A stretch of DNA of 64,000 nucleotides from Bacillus vallismortis (GCF_040784915.1 NZ_CP160797.1:2284137-2348136), one strand, 5' to 3'. Shown: positions 46,613 through 55,968, numbered from the stretch's first letter. The notes: a model not told the origin generated them from the sequence alone. Program-made: numbers and translations.

Positions 46613-47380
46613 CTACTCTTTCGGTAATCCTTCTTTTTCAATGGCTTGATAGACGCGCTTCGCGATAAGGGAATAACCCGTACCATTAGGATGAAAATCA
46701 TCATCCTCAGAAATTCTGCTGCTGTCGCTTTTTTGATTGAATAAATCTTCAATATAAATGATTTTCGCAAACTTATCTTTTTTCAGCTCTTTTTCAGCTA
46801 CTTGGTTCCAATCAGTAACAACACCGTTTATTTCATTTAATTCAGATAACGTAAATGTAAACGGATTATACATGCTGACATAAATCAGCTCAGCGTGATC
46901 ATTCAGTTCCCTAATTTCAGAAATGATTTTTTTAAAACGCTTTTCATACGGTTTTTCCGCTTCCTGAAATGGTTCCATTGTTAATTGCAGAAAGTTTTGG
47001 CGAAGGACTTTCATCAAATCGTTTCCGCCAATTGTAAAAAAGACATAATCAGCGTCCTTTATGCCTTTTTGAACCTTTTTATCTTTTAATTTCTCTAATA
47101 AATCATCAGAACGGTTCCCTTTCACGGCATAATTTTTTACGTCTACCGTTTTGACTTGTTTATCTGACCGGATAGAATCCGCAACCATGCCGACATATCC
47201 CTTACCGGCGGGATCTCCGACACCTTCTGTCAGCGAATCTCCGACAGCCGCAATGACAATGTGCTCTTTCGTTTTCGGTTCATGATCTTTTTGTTTCCCC
47301 TCAGATGCTGTACGTATGCTCGTACAAGCAGCAAGAAGCAAAATCAAACTGGCCATGAGTGAAAAAATGCGCAGCTTCAA
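46613..47380 (-). CDS. ypmR: SGNH-hydrolase lipoprotein YpmR
   Basis: A 255-residue lipoprotein: the signal ends in LLLLAAC. The rest is a GDSL/SGNH esterase domain with block I AVGDSLTEG, the Gly block VKGNRSDDL, Asn block FTIGGNDLM and the C-terminal DDDFHPNGTGY carrying Asp and His. The start is a TTG at 47380 with AAGGAG upstream, rather than the earlier in-frame codon at 47422. It probably hydrolyses an ester in wall or lipid; the substrate is unknown. Confidence 0.9.
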   Translation of the reverse strand: MKLRIFSLMASLILLLAACTSIRTASEGKQKDHEPKTKEHIVIAAVGDSLTEGVGDPAGKGYVGMVADSIRSDKQVKTVDVKNYAVKGNRSDDLLEKLKDKKVQKGIKDADYVFFTIGGNDLMKVLRQNFLQLTMEPFQEAEKPYEKRFKKIISEIRELNDHAELIYVSMYNPFTFTLSELNEINGVVTDWNQVAEKELKKDKFAKIIYIEDLFNQKSDSSRISEDDDFHPNGTGYSLIAKRVYQAIEKEGLPKE

Positions 47381-47457
47381 TCTTGTTGCTCCTTCCCATT
47401 CTACTAGTGGAAAGTGTATCATGTTTTAGAAGATTTGCAAATGCCTAGTCTCCTAGT

Positions 47458-48039
47458 TTACTTGAGTGTACTGGCTGATTTCACATCAGCGATAATATCA
47501 TCGTACGGTGTATTTTCCACTCCATTGTAATCTTTCAGCACCTTACCGTCCGGACCCACCAAATAAAATGAAGATTGATGAATGACTTGGTCTTTTCCCT
47601 CCGGTTTCTTCACAATCGCTTTGAAGCTCTTAAGCGCGAACGCCTCAATGTCACGCTGGCTGTATCCCGTGAGGAAATCCCAGTTATCAAAAGATAGCGG
47701 ATAATTCGCCGCAAATTTCTTCAGCTGTTTTGGCTTATCGTTTTCTGGGTCAACACTAAAGGAGACGATCCGGACATCTATATTCTCGGCTTTTAGTTTT
47801 TTTTGCAAATCGGTCATATGAGCAGTCATCGGCGGACATACAGTCTCGCAATTCGTAAAAATAAAATCCGCCAGCCATACTTCTCCTTTTAAACTCTTTA
47901 ATGAAACATTTTTGCCGTCTTGGTTTTGAAATGTAAAAGGCTCCACCTCATAATTGAGCGGATCTTTAATTTGTTGTCCTCCGCAGGCACACAAAAGCAG
48001 AAAAAACAGCCCTGCCGCTAAACCCTTGATCACCTTCAT
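47458..48039 (-). CDS. ypmQ: Sco1-type copper chaperone YpmQ (BsSco)
   Basis: A 193-residue lipoprotein (lipobox LLLCAC) with a thioredoxin-like Sco1 domain needed for assembling the CuA site of cytochrome c oxidase. The copper-binding CxxxC (TNCETVCPP) and the distal His (VIHQSSFYLVG) are present. The ATG at 48039 follows GAAAGGGTG and gives the known length; the upstream open frame is ignored. It lies between ypmP and ypmR. Confidence 0.94.
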   Translation of the reverse strand: MKVIKGLAAGLFFLLLCACGGQQIKDPLNYEVEPFTFQNQDGKNVSLKSLKGEVWLADFIFTNCETVCPPMTAHMTDLQKKLKAENIDVRIVSFSVDPENDKPKQLKKFAANYPLSFDNWDFLTGYSQRDIEAFALKSFKAIVKKPEGKDQVIHQSSFYLVGPDGKVLKDYNGVENTPYDDIIADVKSASTLK

Positions 48040-48195
48040 GACATTCACCCTTTCCAGCCGGTAAAAGCGCATTCTAAAACCGTCCTTGCCTGCTATATCC
48101 TCTATTTTATATTTATATTCGGTACCGGCAAAAAAAATCCTGCATGCCTCCCAACCAACGGTTACAAAGGGAGACACACAGGTAAAAACGGCATA

Positions 48196-48447
48196 TTACG
48201 CGTTGTACTTTAACACCTCTTGATGAAAAACAGCCTGATAATCTGCCCATTTCATCCGGCGCTTCATATAATGTCGGAAAGAATACACTTTTGCCCTGCT
48301 GTTTGATGAAAACACTTCTTTTAAGTAGAACTGCAAATGGTGATGTAACATAAAGAAATAGTGCTCATCTTCCTTTAATACAGGTATTTCTGTCACTTTC
48401 ACCTGAATCCCGTCACTGCGTTTGAACTCTAGGCTTTTGAGTAACAA
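48196..48447 (-). CDS. ypmP: YpmP (DUF2535), small conserved protein
   Basis: An 83-residue protein rich in aromatic residues and His (HYFFMLHHHLQFYLKEVF). The start was placed at a TTG (48447) with AGAGG nine bases upstream, which gives the known length; the frame is open another 14 codons. The function is unknown. It lies between ilvA and ypmQ. Confidence 0.85.
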   Translation of the reverse strand: MLLKSLEFKRSDGIQVKVTEIPVLKEDEHYFFMLHHHLQFYLKEVFSSNSRAKVYSFRHYMKRRMKWADYQAVFHQEVLKYNA

Positions 48448-48533
48448 GCTATCAATCCTCTTTTTTTGTTTTTCTTCTATTATATACAATGTCAGCCGGA
48501 CTGTCTGTCATTTTACGCGGTTGTGCGAAAAAA

Positions 48534-49802
48534 TTAAATCAGCAAATGGAACAAGTCCTCATCCTTATTCACTTCTACATAATGAAACGCTTTTTTGTCC
48601 ATTCGTTCAATCAGCGGCCCATAGTCAGCCTTGTCCTGCAGCTCGATGCCGACAAGAGCAGGTCCGTTGCTTTTATTATTTTTCTTCGTATACTCAAACC
48701 TTGTAATGTCATCATTCGGCCCGAGGACTTCGTCAAGAAATTCGCGGAGTGCCCCCGCTCTTTGCGGAAAATTGACGATAAAATAATGCTGAAGTCCTTC
48801 AAAAATCAAGGATCGCTCCTTCATTTCCTGCATCCTTCCGATATCATTATTGCCTCCGCTGACTACGCAAACCACATTTTTGCCTTTTATTTCATTCTTG
48901 TACAAATCAAGCGCTGCGACAGATAGAGCACCAGCCGGTTCAGCAACAATCGCACATTCGTTATATAATTCAAGAATGGCTGTACATACTTTCCCTTCAG
49001 GAACAAGGAGAATGTCATCCACGACTGATTGCAGTGTCTGGAACGTTTCCTCCCCAATTTTTTTAACAGCCGCTCCATCTACAAATTTATCAATTTTATC
49101 CAGCGTGACGACATTCCCGGCTTTGTTTGATTCAAAATAGGATGCCGCCCCTTCCGGCTCAACAGCAATGACCTTTGTTTCAGGAGATACATTTTTTAAA
49201 TAAGTGCCTACCCCTGAGAGAAGGCCGCCTCCTCCGACACTTGCAAAAAGAAAATGCGGTTCTGTATCAATATCGTTTAAAATTTCGACCGCCAGCGTTC
49301 CCTGCCCAGCCATCACATCCGGATCATCAAACGGATGAATAAACGTTCGTGATTCCGCCTCACAGCATTCAACGGCGCTTTTATACGCATCGTCAAACGT
49401 ATCACCTATCAAAATAATATCGATAAACCCTTTTCCGAACAGTTCAACTTGAGAGACTTTTTGTCTCGGTGTTGTAGACGGCATAAAAATTTTCCCGTGA
49501 ATGCCAAGATGTTTACATGAGAACGCCACACCTTGAGCGTGGTTTCCGGCACTGGCACATACAATTCCGTTCTCAGTCTGCTCGCTGGAAAGCTGTTTCA
49601 TTTTATGATAAGCCCCTCTGAGCTTAAAAGATCTGACAACTTGCAAGTCTTCACGTTTCAAATAGATATTGCATTCATATCTCTCAGAAAGTCTGTCATT
49701 CCTTTGCAAAGGTGTGTGAATCACAACGTCCTTTACGTTTTGATGAGCCTTCAAAATGTCTTTCACTTGGATGAGAGAATTTTCTTTAAGCAACGGTTTC
49801 AT
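48534..49802 (-). CDS. ilvA: Threonine dehydratase (biosynthetic)
   Basis: A PLP enzyme that deaminates threonine to 2-oxobutyrate, the first step of isoleucine synthesis. Its 422 residues carry the Schiff-base Lys60 in RSFKLRGAY, the phosphate-binding glycine loop in SVGGGGLLSG, and a C-terminal ACT-like regulatory domain (from about 330). AAAGGAATC precedes the ATG. A CodY-like motif overlaps the promoter region. Confidence 0.97.
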   Translation of the reverse strand: MKPLLKENSLIQVKDILKAHQNVKDVVIHTPLQRNDRLSERYECNIYLKREDLQVVRSFKLRGAYHKMKQLSSEQTENGIVCASAGNHAQGVAFSCKHLGIHGKIFMPSTTPRQKVSQVELFGKGFIDIILIGDTFDDAYKSAVECCEAESRTFIHPFDDPDVMAGQGTLAVEILNDIDTEPHFLFASVGGGGLLSGVGTYLKNVSPETKVIAVEPEGAASYFESNKAGNVVTLDKIDKFVDGAAVKKIGEETFQTLQSVVDDILLVPEGKVCTAILELYNECAIVAEPAGALSVAALDLYKNEIKGKNVVCVVSGGNNDIGRMQEMKERSLIFEGLQHYFIVNFPQRAGALREFLDEVLGPNDDITRFEYTKKNNKSNGPALVGIELQDKADYGPLIERMDKKAFHYVEVNKDEDLFHLLI

Positions 49803-49855
49803 GTACAGATTCCTTTCTTGTTTTAAATCCCTATTTAATATGCCATTATAACACG

Positions 49856-49870
49856 AATATTCAAAAAATA
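49856..49870. promoter_or_regulatory. CodY-like motif in the ilvA promoter region
   Basis: The minus strand reads TATTTTTTGAATATT, three mismatches from the CodY consensus AATTTTCWGAAAATT, directly before a TATAAT (minus strand, near 49847). ilvA is a known CodY target. Confidence 0.5.
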
Positions 49871-50048
49871 AGACAATTATTTTTATTTAATATTTAAAAA
49901 ATAAAGACCGCGTTCACAATATGCCCTGATAACACCTGCGTCACTAGCATTCAGCAGACCTAAGAAAAAAGATGATCATAAATAAAAGGTGTTTTGAGGC
50001 AAAAGGCATGATATAATAAAACCAATTAGAACCAAAAGGAGCCAATTG

Positions 50049-51044
50049 ATGAATAGCGCACCAATACTCAACACGTTTCATAATCTGATCGGAGAACATC
50101 AAACATTCCTGGACGCGAAACGAATCGCCAAGCAGTTCTCATTATCGGAGCTTCCTGTCCTAATAACAGGAAAAATCGGAGCGGGAAAAGATCATTTTGC
50201 ACAAGCGATACACCAGGAATCCTCGAGAAACAGCGAACCTTTTATTAACGTCAATTGCAGCATCCATTCAGAAGAAAGCCTTATGCTTGAGCTTTTTGGC
50301 CATGACGGTAACACAGGTGCGTTTAAAAAAACGGCACAAGGGACCCTTTTTCTTGATGAAGTTTGGCGCATGCCTGCTTCTGTACAAGCTCAGCTGCTAA
50401 AAGCGCTTGATTCAGACACGGAAAAACCGCGAATCATCTGTGCTTCTGCAGGCGGATGCGCGGAACATACATTCAGGCAAGACTTATTTTACAGACTGAA
50501 TATTTTAACACTCACACTGCCCGAATTGTCTGAACGAAAGAGCGATATACCACTTTTGACACAGTATTTTCTCTCAAACTCCGGCCAGCAATTGTTCATT
50601 GATCCCTCAGTCTTTTCGATGCTTGAGCAGCACACATTCGAAGGCAATGTCAGGGAATTAAAAAACGCCGCAGATTATATGGCCGCAGTGTCAAGCGGAG
50701 GAACGATTCATCCATATGATGTGCCGCCATACATTAGGGGCCCAATAGACGGAAAAGCATTGAAGAAAAAAGCAAAGCTGCTGACTTTAATGGAAAAAGC
50801 TGAGTTTTTGTTTATTTTGGAAACAATAAAAGCGTTAAACGAAAAAGGAGAACCGGCCAGCAGACGGATCATTTCGGAACACAGTAAAAACACCCAAACC
50901 TCGTTAACCCCGCAGCAGGTCAGAAGCCGTCTCGATTATTTGGAGAAAAAAGATTATGTCACAAAAAGCCGCGGACGCGCCGGCACTAAAATTACTTTAG
51001 AGGGTTTGAGCTTTCTGGAAACGCTGAAAAATCAAATGATCTAG
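50049..51044 (+). CDS. yplP: AAA+ regulator YplP, sigma-54-activator-like without GAFTGA
   Basis: A 331-residue AAA+ protein related to sigma-54 (SigL) activators. Walker A is GKIGAGKDH (41-49), Walker B is GTLFLDEVW (98-106), and FRQDLFYRLNILTLTLPEL and GNVRELKNA are typical of the family. The loop that normally reads GAFTGA is FGHDGNTGAFKK (83-94), so the sigma-54 contact motif is altered. There is no Fis-type helix-turn-helix; the C-terminus looks like a winged helix (QQVRSRLDYLEKKDYV). The ATG at 50049 follows AAGGAG. Confidence 0.88.
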   Translation: MNSAPILNTFHNLIGEHQTFLDAKRIAKQFSLSELPVLITGKIGAGKDHFAQAIHQESSRNSEPFINVNCSIHSEESLMLELFGHDGNTGAFKKTAQGTLFLDEVWRMPASVQAQLLKALDSDTEKPRIICASAGGCAEHTFRQDLFYRLNILTLTLPELSERKSDIPLLTQYFLSNSGQQLFIDPSVFSMLEQHTFEGNVRELKNAADYMAAVSSGGTIHPYDVPPYIRGPIDGKALKKKAKLLTLMEKAEFLFILETIKALNEKGEPASRRIISEHSKNTQTSLTPQQVRSRLDYLEKKDYVTKSRGRAGTKITLEGLSFLETLKNQMI

Positions 51045-51064
51045 CGATCGAAAGGAGAATGCAC

Positions 51065-51706
51065 TTGTTTACAATCAAAGAAGAGATCGCCAATGCGATA
51101 ACACACGGCATCGGTGTACTCTTATCCATACCAGCATTAGTATTTCTGATCCTATTTGCGGCTAATTACGGGTCTGCATGGGACATTGTCAGCTTTACAA
51201 TATTCGGTGTCTCTATGCTGCTGTTATATTTAAGCTCCACACTGCTTCACAGCATCACACATAAAAAGACGAAGGATATTTTGGAGATTATTGATCATAG
51301 CGCCATTTATGTACTGATCGCCGGAACCTATACGCCTTTTTTGCTGGGGCCGCTGAAAGGCACACTTGGCTTCACCCTGCTGGTTATCGTATGGTCTCTT
51401 GCATTAGGCGGAATCGTTTTTAAAATTTTCTTCGTGAAACGCTTTATACTATTGTCAACCTTCGTGTATTTGATTATGGGATGGCTGATGGTTATAGCGG
51501 TTAAACCTTTATACGCTTCGCTGAGCGGAGCGGGATTCAGCCTCCTTTTTCTCGGCGGCATTTTATACTCGGTCGGAACCATCTTTTATATTTGGAAAAA
51601 GATCCCCTTCCATCACGCCATATGGCATAGCTTTGTATTAGGCGGAAGCGCTGCGATGTTTTTCTGTGTGCTGTTTTATTGTGTGAAGGTGCCGTTTATT
51701 TCGTAA
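51065..51706 (+). CDS. yplQ: Hemolysin III/PAQR-family membrane protein YplQ
   Basis: A 213-residue, seven-helix protein of the HlyIII/AdipoR (PAQR) family. The conserved motifs EEIANAITHGIG, SSTLLHSITH, DHSAIYVLIAGTYTPF and the C-terminal HAIWHSFV carry the presumed metal-binding histidines. The family may act as ceramidase-like lipid hydrolases. The start was placed at TTG 51065 (AAAGGAG at 7-8 nt) and not the ATG two codons before. It follows yplP by 20 nt. Confidence 0.87.
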   Translation: MFTIKEEIANAITHGIGVLLSIPALVFLILFAANYGSAWDIVSFTIFGVSMLLLYLSSTLLHSITHKKTKDILEIIDHSAIYVLIAGTYTPFLLGPLKGTLGFTLLVIVWSLALGGIVFKIFFVKRFILLSTFVYLIMGWLMVIAVKPLYASLSGAGFSLLFLGGILYSVGTIFYIWKKIPFHHAIWHSFVLGGSAAMFFCVLFYCVKVPFIS

Positions 51707-51709
51707 CAG

Positions 51710-51738
51710 AAAAGCGCAGTCTTTGGGACTGCGCTTTT
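51710..51738. terminator. Bidirectional terminator between yplQ and ypkP
   Basis: A perfect 12-bp hairpin AAAAGCGCAGTC / GACTGCGCTTTT with loop TTTGG between convergent genes. Confidence 0.88.
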
Positions 51739-52359
51739 TTATGCACGTAATTGTTTTTCATTTGCTGGTATATAAGCTTTTGAAAATGACAATTCAATGT
51801 CTGCTGGTTTTAAGCGTTTAAAAAACGATCCCTTTTGCAGGTCATCTGTTCCTTTCGTTTCCACCATCACCAATGGAAGATGATAGCAGGCCGCAAGTTC
51901 AACAGGATCTATAGAACCATCTAATGAAAGAATCAGGCTTTGTCCTTTTTCCAACTGTTTCGTTACATCTTCATATACCTTTTCTGAGTCGCCGTCTGAA
52001 ATCACATCCATCCGATCTAGCCATTGACCTATTAAAGGAAAGCGAAATCCTTTTGGATTGGCAATAAAGCCGGCCGGTTCCTCAATATACCCAGCAATTA
52101 AGGCCAGTTCAGCCAAACGCAAACGGGGATGCACATACAAAACAGGACCGTGCGGTATTGGCTCAGGCTGATGGATCGTCACAATTGAACCGGTGATGCC
52201 GACACAGCCTTCCAAAAACGCCTTTGGCTGCTCGTAGACAAGAGTCATCTGTTTTTTGTATGACAGACGGGGGTCAAGCATCCTTTGATTAAATAATTGT
52301 TTCATATTTTTTAACAGCATATACACGATATAAATCACTAGCAAGCTGTAGCGAACCAA
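51739..52359 (-). CDS. ypkP: YpkP, membrane-anchored protein, possibly acyltransferase-like
   Basis: A 206-residue protein with an N-terminal hydrophobic helix ([16 protein letters not shown]). The middle ([20 protein letters not shown], then [17 protein letters not shown] and [14 protein letters not shown]) has the order of blocks of PlsC-type acyltransferases, but the HX4D motif is altered (HPRLRLAE), so the activity is uncertain. The start is TTG (52359) with GGAGG upstream, directly after the dfrA stop, in the thyB-dfrA-ypkP operon. Confidence 0.82.
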   Translation of the reverse strand: MVRYSLLVIYIVYMLLKNMKQLFNQRMLDPRLSYKKQMTLVYEQPKAFLEGCVGITGSIVTIHQPEPIPHGPVLYVHPRLRLAELALIAGYIEEPAGFIANPKGFRFPLIGQWLDRMDVISDGDSEKVYEDVTKQLEKGQSLILSLDGSIDPVELAACYHLPLVMVETKGTDDLQKGSFFKRLKPADIELSFSKAYIPANEKQLRA

Positions 52360-52866
52360 TTAAAATCCTCCCGCTTCAGAAGAATTCTTTTTTTCATACA
52401 TCAGAAATTCGTAATCGTACGGGTTTTTTTCGTCCTTGATCCCCCGCTCAGAAGAAACCAGCTTCCAATTGGTTTCATCAAATTCGGGGAAGTGGCGGTC
52501 ACCCTCAAACTTATGATGAATTTTCGTCATATACAGTCTGTCCGCATAAGGAAACAGCGCTGTATAGAGCTGAGCTCCTCCGATCACAAAGCATTCCTCA
52601 GAGCCTGAACAAATGTCCAGCACATCCTTTAACGAACTGACAACCGTACATCCCGGAAATTCTGAAGCCGTCGCTGATGTGACGACAATATTTTTCCGGT
52701 TTGGAAGCGGACGTCCAATCGATTCAAATGTTTTCCGGCCCATAATGATGGAATGGCCAGAGGTTACTTTTTTAAAGTATGCAAGGTCATTGGGCAAATG
52801 CCACGGCAAATCATTGTCTTTGCCGATCAGCCTGTTGGCATCCATCGCAAAAATGAACGAAATCAT
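52360..52866 (-). CDS. dfrA: Dihydrofolate reductase
   Basis: NADPH-dependent reductase that regenerates tetrahydrofolate, the partner reaction of ThyB. Its 168 residues show the DHFR signature [18 protein letters not shown], catalytic Asp/Glu in [21 protein letters not shown] for cofactor binding and FVIGGAQLY. It overlaps the thyB stop by 4 nt (ATGA), so the two are coupled. Confidence 0.97.
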   Translation of the reverse strand: MISFIFAMDANRLIGKDNDLPWHLPNDLAYFKKVTSGHSIIMGRKTFESIGRPLPNRKNIVVTSATASEFPGCTVVSSLKDVLDICSGSEECFVIGGAQLYTALFPYADRLYMTKIHHKFEGDRHFPEFDETNWKLVSSERGIKDEKNPYDYEFLMYEKKNSSEAGGF

Positions 52867-53657
52867 ACGCTGACCGCTCCTTTAATATGAGGATGCGGAT
52901 CATAATCCTCGATGATAAAGTCCTCAAACGCAAAGTTGAAAATAGAATCAACCTCTCTGGCGAAACGAAGCTTCGGAAGCGGGCGAACATCCCTCGTCAG
53001 CTGCAAATTGACCTGTTCAATATGGTTCTGATAAATATGGACATCGCCAAATGTATGAATAAACTCTCCCGGTTCAAGCCCAGTCACATGAGCAATCATC
53101 ATAGTTAACAGGGCATAAGAACCAATATTAAACGGCACACCAAGAAAAACATCAGCAGAGCGCTGATACAGCTGGCAGGACAGCTTGCCGTCAGACACGT
53201 AGAATTGGAACAGACAATGGCACGGCGGCAATGCCATTTTATCAATTTCACCGACATTCCAGGCGCTGACGATTAAGCGTCTGGAGTTCGGATTTGTCTT
53301 AATATCTTCAATAAGGCGGGAAATTTGATCAACGGTTTCTCCGTCAGCTCCCCGCCAAGAACGCCATTGGGAACCGTATACAGGTCCGAGTTCACCGTTT
53401 TCATCAGCCCACTCATTCCAGATCCGCACTCCGTTTTCCTGCAAATAGCGTACATTGGTATCCCCTTTTAAAAACCAAAGCAACTCATGCGCAATCGATT
53501 TAAAGTGGAGTTTTTTTGTTGTCAGCATCGGAAAACCTTCCTGTAAATTAAATCTCATTTGATATCCGAAGGTGCTGACTGTACCGGTCCCTGTCCGGTC
53601 TCCCTTTTTTTCGCCATGCTCTAACACATGTCTGCATAAATCCTTGTACTGTTTCAT
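52863..53657 (-). CDS. thyB: Thymidylate synthase ThyB
   Basis: Methylates dUMP to dTMP with methylene-tetrahydrofolate. Its 264 residues include the nucleophile Cys in [12 protein letters not shown] (near residue 146), the phosphate-binding arginines (DRTGTGT, SNRRL-type [11 protein letters not shown]) and the [13 protein letters not shown] block. The ATG at 53657 was chosen since AAAGGATGG lies eight bases upstream; the ATG three codons earlier overlaps that site. First gene of thyB-dfrA-ypkP. Confidence 0.96.
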   Translation of the reverse strand: MKQYKDLCRHVLEHGEKKGDRTGTGTVSTFGYQMRFNLQEGFPMLTTKKLHFKSIAHELLWFLKGDTNVRYLQENGVRIWNEWADENGELGPVYGSQWRSWRGADGETVDQISRLIEDIKTNPNSRRLIVSAWNVGEIDKMALPPCHCLFQFYVSDGKLSCQLYQRSADVFLGVPFNIGSYALLTMMIAHVTGLEPGEFIHTFGDVHIYQNHIEQVNLQLTRDVRPLPKLRFAREVDSIFNFAFEDFIIEDYDPHPHIKGAVSV

Positions 53658-53701
53658 CTTTTCCATCCTTTAAAAGTAGTCTTCTAGTAGTGTAACACAA
53701 T

Positions 53702-53735
53702 AAAAAATCATTTCTGAACCCAGAAATGATTTTTT
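53702..53735 (-). terminator. Terminator after ypjQ
   Basis: A perfect 15-bp hairpin AAAAAATCATTTCTG / CAGAAATGATTTTTT with loop AACC, seven bases after the ypjQ stop. thyB starts downstream of it. Confidence 0.88.
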
Positions 53736-53741
53736 TATCAG

Positions 53742-54275
53742 TCATCTGACGACAGGCTTTTCATCCTGTTCTTTTTCTTCATCTTGCAGATCCTGATGCG
53801 TATGGGCAATTCTGCTCGCAGCGGCTGCTGCAAGTGCTGCCACGATATCATCCAAAAAGGTATGAATACCGTCCGGGCTTTCATCAAGTTCTTTAATGAT
53901 TCCAATCTTCTCTTTATCCAAATAACCGAAGTTGGTCAGGCCGATCGACCCGTATACATTAACGATTGAAAGAGGGATAATTTCATCTATGCCGTAAAGC
54001 GGTTCATCCGTTTCAACAAGGTGCTGCAGCGGTTCCGGAAGAAGTTTCTGCTCAGCGAGCTGATCAAGCGCAAGGCCTGTTAAAACAGCATGAATAATTT
54101 CACGTTTGTTCAGCACTTTTTCTACATTCTCCATACATACACTGAGTGGCAAATTTGGATTGTATTTTTCCTGAAGTTTTTGAACAATCCGCGCAATATC
54201 TTCGATCATAACGCCCCGTTTGTTCAGCATATCTTTTGTTATATCGACCATTTCATTCATTGTGTACTTTTTCAT
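53742..54275 (-). CDS. ypjQ: PgpA-family protein YpjQ
   Basis: A 177-residue protein of the phosphatidylglycerophosphatase A superfamily. The motif LYGIDEIIPLSIVNVYGSIGLTNFGYLDKEK, seen here in its parts GIDEIIPLSIVNVYGSIG and LTNFGYLDK, and the C-terminal TFLDDIVAALAAA with two Asp are conserved. Unlike E. coli PgpA it lacks clear membrane helices. The start is uncertain: ATG at 54275 (MKKYTM) or 54287, which lies directly on the ribosome site GGAG. Confidence 0.83.
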   Translation of the reverse strand: MKKYTMNEMVDITKDMLNKRGVMIEDIARIVQKLQEKYNPNLPLSVCMENVEKVLNKREIIHAVLTGLALDQLAEQKLLPEPLQHLVETDEPLYGIDEIIPLSIVNVYGSIGLTNFGYLDKEKIGIIKELDESPDGIHTFLDDIVAALAAAAASRIAHTHQDLQDEEKEQDEKPVVR

Positions 54276-54292
54276 GTCTAATGGCATCTCCT

Positions 54293-54904
54293 TTACGCAC
54301 TCATCCAGTTGGGAGGCGTGTTGCGGTCCCAGTATATGCTTCCAAGCTCATGATGTGATTGAAATCCATCTTCTGCTGTATGATAATGAAAATTAAACCA
54401 GTAGCCGTCATGAGGCGGGTGGTCTCTGCGCACATGAAATCTGATGAGATCTTTTCCAGTCGTCCGATTGTAAACGTTGAAAATTTTTTCCGTTTTGCCC
54501 GCTGAAGGCATGCTTGAGATCACAACATCTTGATACGCCTCATCCTCTTGCAATGTCGCCAAATAATCACTAATCACATTTTCGATTTTCGGCATGATCT
54601 CTTTCCGATAGTCATCCTCAATGACCGGAGCGATTTTGCTGCCGAATTTCACAAAGGACTGATCCTCAGCGCTGTCAAGGAGCTGTTCCTTGTACGTTTG
54701 AAAAAGCAGTTCAGGATTTCGCCTGTCTTCCGACTCATCATCGTACAGGTCATGCCCATCATAAAAAGCGGTGTAATCATTCTGCTCAAGACTGCTCGGC
54801 TGTCCGGAGGGCTTGTCCGCCATAAGAGCAGCCGGAGGAGATACGAGCCCGAACGTTACGATGGTAAATAAAACCACAAGGGTCTTTCTCATCCACATTT
54901 TCAT
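54293..54904 (-). CDS. ypjP: YpjP, exported protein of unknown function
   Basis: A 203-residue protein with a signal peptide (MRKTLVVLFTIVTFGLVSPPAALMA). The exported part starts with a Ser/Gln-rich linker, then a conserved domain containing GYWFNFHYHTAEDGFQ-type aromatic and His residues near the C-terminus. It lies 5 nt before the 5' end of ypjQ, so the two probably form an operon. No function is known. Confidence 0.85.
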   Translation of the reverse strand: MKMWMRKTLVVLFTIVTFGLVSPPAALMADKPSGQPSSLEQNDYTAFYDGHDLYDDESEDRRNPELLFQTYKEQLLDSAEDQSFVKFGSKIAPVIEDDYRKEIMPKIENVISDYLATLQEDEAYQDVVISSMPSAGKTEKIFNVYNRTTGKDLIRFHVRRDHPPHDGYWFNFHYHTAEDGFQSHHELGSIYWDRNTPPNWMSA

Positions 54905-55016
54905 GATTGCTTATTCCTCTCTATTTTTTTGTTATGTTTCTCTTATTTTAGCACATCCGAAACATGCAAGTCATGTACGATATGAAACTGATATGCAAAT
55001 TAGGAGATTCGTAACT

Positions 55017-55045
55017 TTGCGGTTTGTGTATAAAACGCTTACAAT
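55017..55045 (+). promoter_or_regulatory. Sigma-A promoter of the 24-residue gene
   Basis: TTGCGG, 17 nt, TACAAT. It lies about 25 nt before the start codon. Confidence 0.65.
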
Positions 55046-55069
55046 ATTCTGTGAAAGGAGGCTTTCCAC

Positions 55070-55144
55070 ATGATTGACGCTCTGTTTGCCACAGTTTCAC
55101 TCTTAACATTGTTATACTTTGTCGTCATGGAAGTCACCGATTAA
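55070..55144 (+). CDS. Very small membrane protein, 24 residues
   Basis: The product is one hydrophobic helix (ALFATVSLLTLLYFVVM) with acidic ends (MID at the start, EVTD at the end). It has its own sigma-A promoter (55017-55045), an excellent ribosome site (AAAGGAGG) and a terminator 5 nt after the stop. These three signals together make real expression likely in spite of the length. It may act as a small subunit or regulator of a membrane complex; no family is recognised. Confidence 0.65.
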   Translation: MIDALFATVSLLTLLYFVVMEVTD

Positions 55145-55148
55145 CAGA

Positions 55149-55172
55149 AAGCCCGTGATTCGTCACGGGCTT
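55149..55172. terminator. Terminator between the 24-residue gene and ypiP
   Basis: A 10-bp hairpin AAGCCCGTGA / TCACGGGCTT with loop TTCG, followed on the plus strand by GTTTTAC. The ypiP stop lies inside it. Confidence 0.75.
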
Positions 55173-55948
55173 GTTTTACTTGCGGCTTGAATGACACCAT
55201 AATGGAACAGCGCTGTTTTTCTTTTGGTGACGTTAAAACCAAACTGTTCAAATCGCGGGCTTTTCCAGTGGTCTTTCAGTACAACGCTTTTTCTGGCAGC
55301 GCGCACCGCTTCTTTGATACACCCTTCATTCAAAGCTGAATCCTCCGCAAAGTTCCGTAAAGGCGCGATGCCGTCAGACGTCTCTACAGGCTCATGAAAC
55401 ATTGGATCGAAATATATCACATCAAAAGAGTTGTCAGGAAGCTGCTTGATGTATTCATAGCAATCCCCATTCTTTACTTGGATTCTGCTCATTGCAGCTT
55501 GAAGCTCTTCTATGCCCGTTTGCCATGATTGCAGCCCCGTCCTCACCAAAACGGACACGAGATGGTTTTTTTCAATTCCAATCACAGAACCCGTTTCGCC
55601 TACTGCCATACTTGCGATAATGGCATCCGAACCCAGCCCGAGTGTGCAATCTAAAAACGTATCTCCTTCCGATAAACCAGCTGCCCGAAGCATCGGTTCC
55701 CGCTCGTCCCGTAGGAAGCGTTTAGCTCTGAACATCGCTGTATTCGGATGAAAAAAGAATTTAGCCCCTTGTTTCGTATAAAGTTCAAACCGTTCTTTGC
55801 CGACCACAAGCAAATCACGTTCAGCTGACTTCAGCAGGTTTTCAACCGTTTGTTTATTTCGGCCGCAATATGGCATATCAAGCTCTTTAGAAAGCAGTTT
55901 TGCGGTTTTCACGGTGTGTTCAGACGGTCTATAGCTTGTTGTTATCAT
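55163..55948 (-). CDS. ypiP: RsmJ-like SAM-dependent methyltransferase YpiP
   Basis: A 261-residue class I methyltransferase of the DUF548/RsmJ-like group. Motif I is FLDCTLGLGSDAIIAS near residue 96 and motif IV is VIYFDPMFHEP near residue 178, a DPPY-like N-methyltransferase motif. A 16S rRNA guanine is the substrate of E. coli RsmJ; here the target is not proven. The ATG at 55948 follows GGGAG at 8 nt. Confidence 0.88.
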   Translation of the reverse strand: MITTSYRPSEHTVKTAKLLSKELDMPYCGRNKQTVENLLKSAERDLLVVGKERFELYTKQGAKFFFHPNTAMFRAKRFLRDEREPMLRAAGLSEGDTFLDCTLGLGSDAIIASMAVGETGSVIGIEKNHLVSVLVRTGLQSWQTGIEELQAAMSRIQVKNGDCYEYIKQLPDNSFDVIYFDPMFHEPVETSDGIAPLRNFAEDSALNEGCIKEAVRAARKSVVLKDHWKSPRFEQFGFNVTKRKTALFHYGVIQAASKTSP

Positions 55949-55968
55949 CTTCAGTACTCCCAAAAAGA

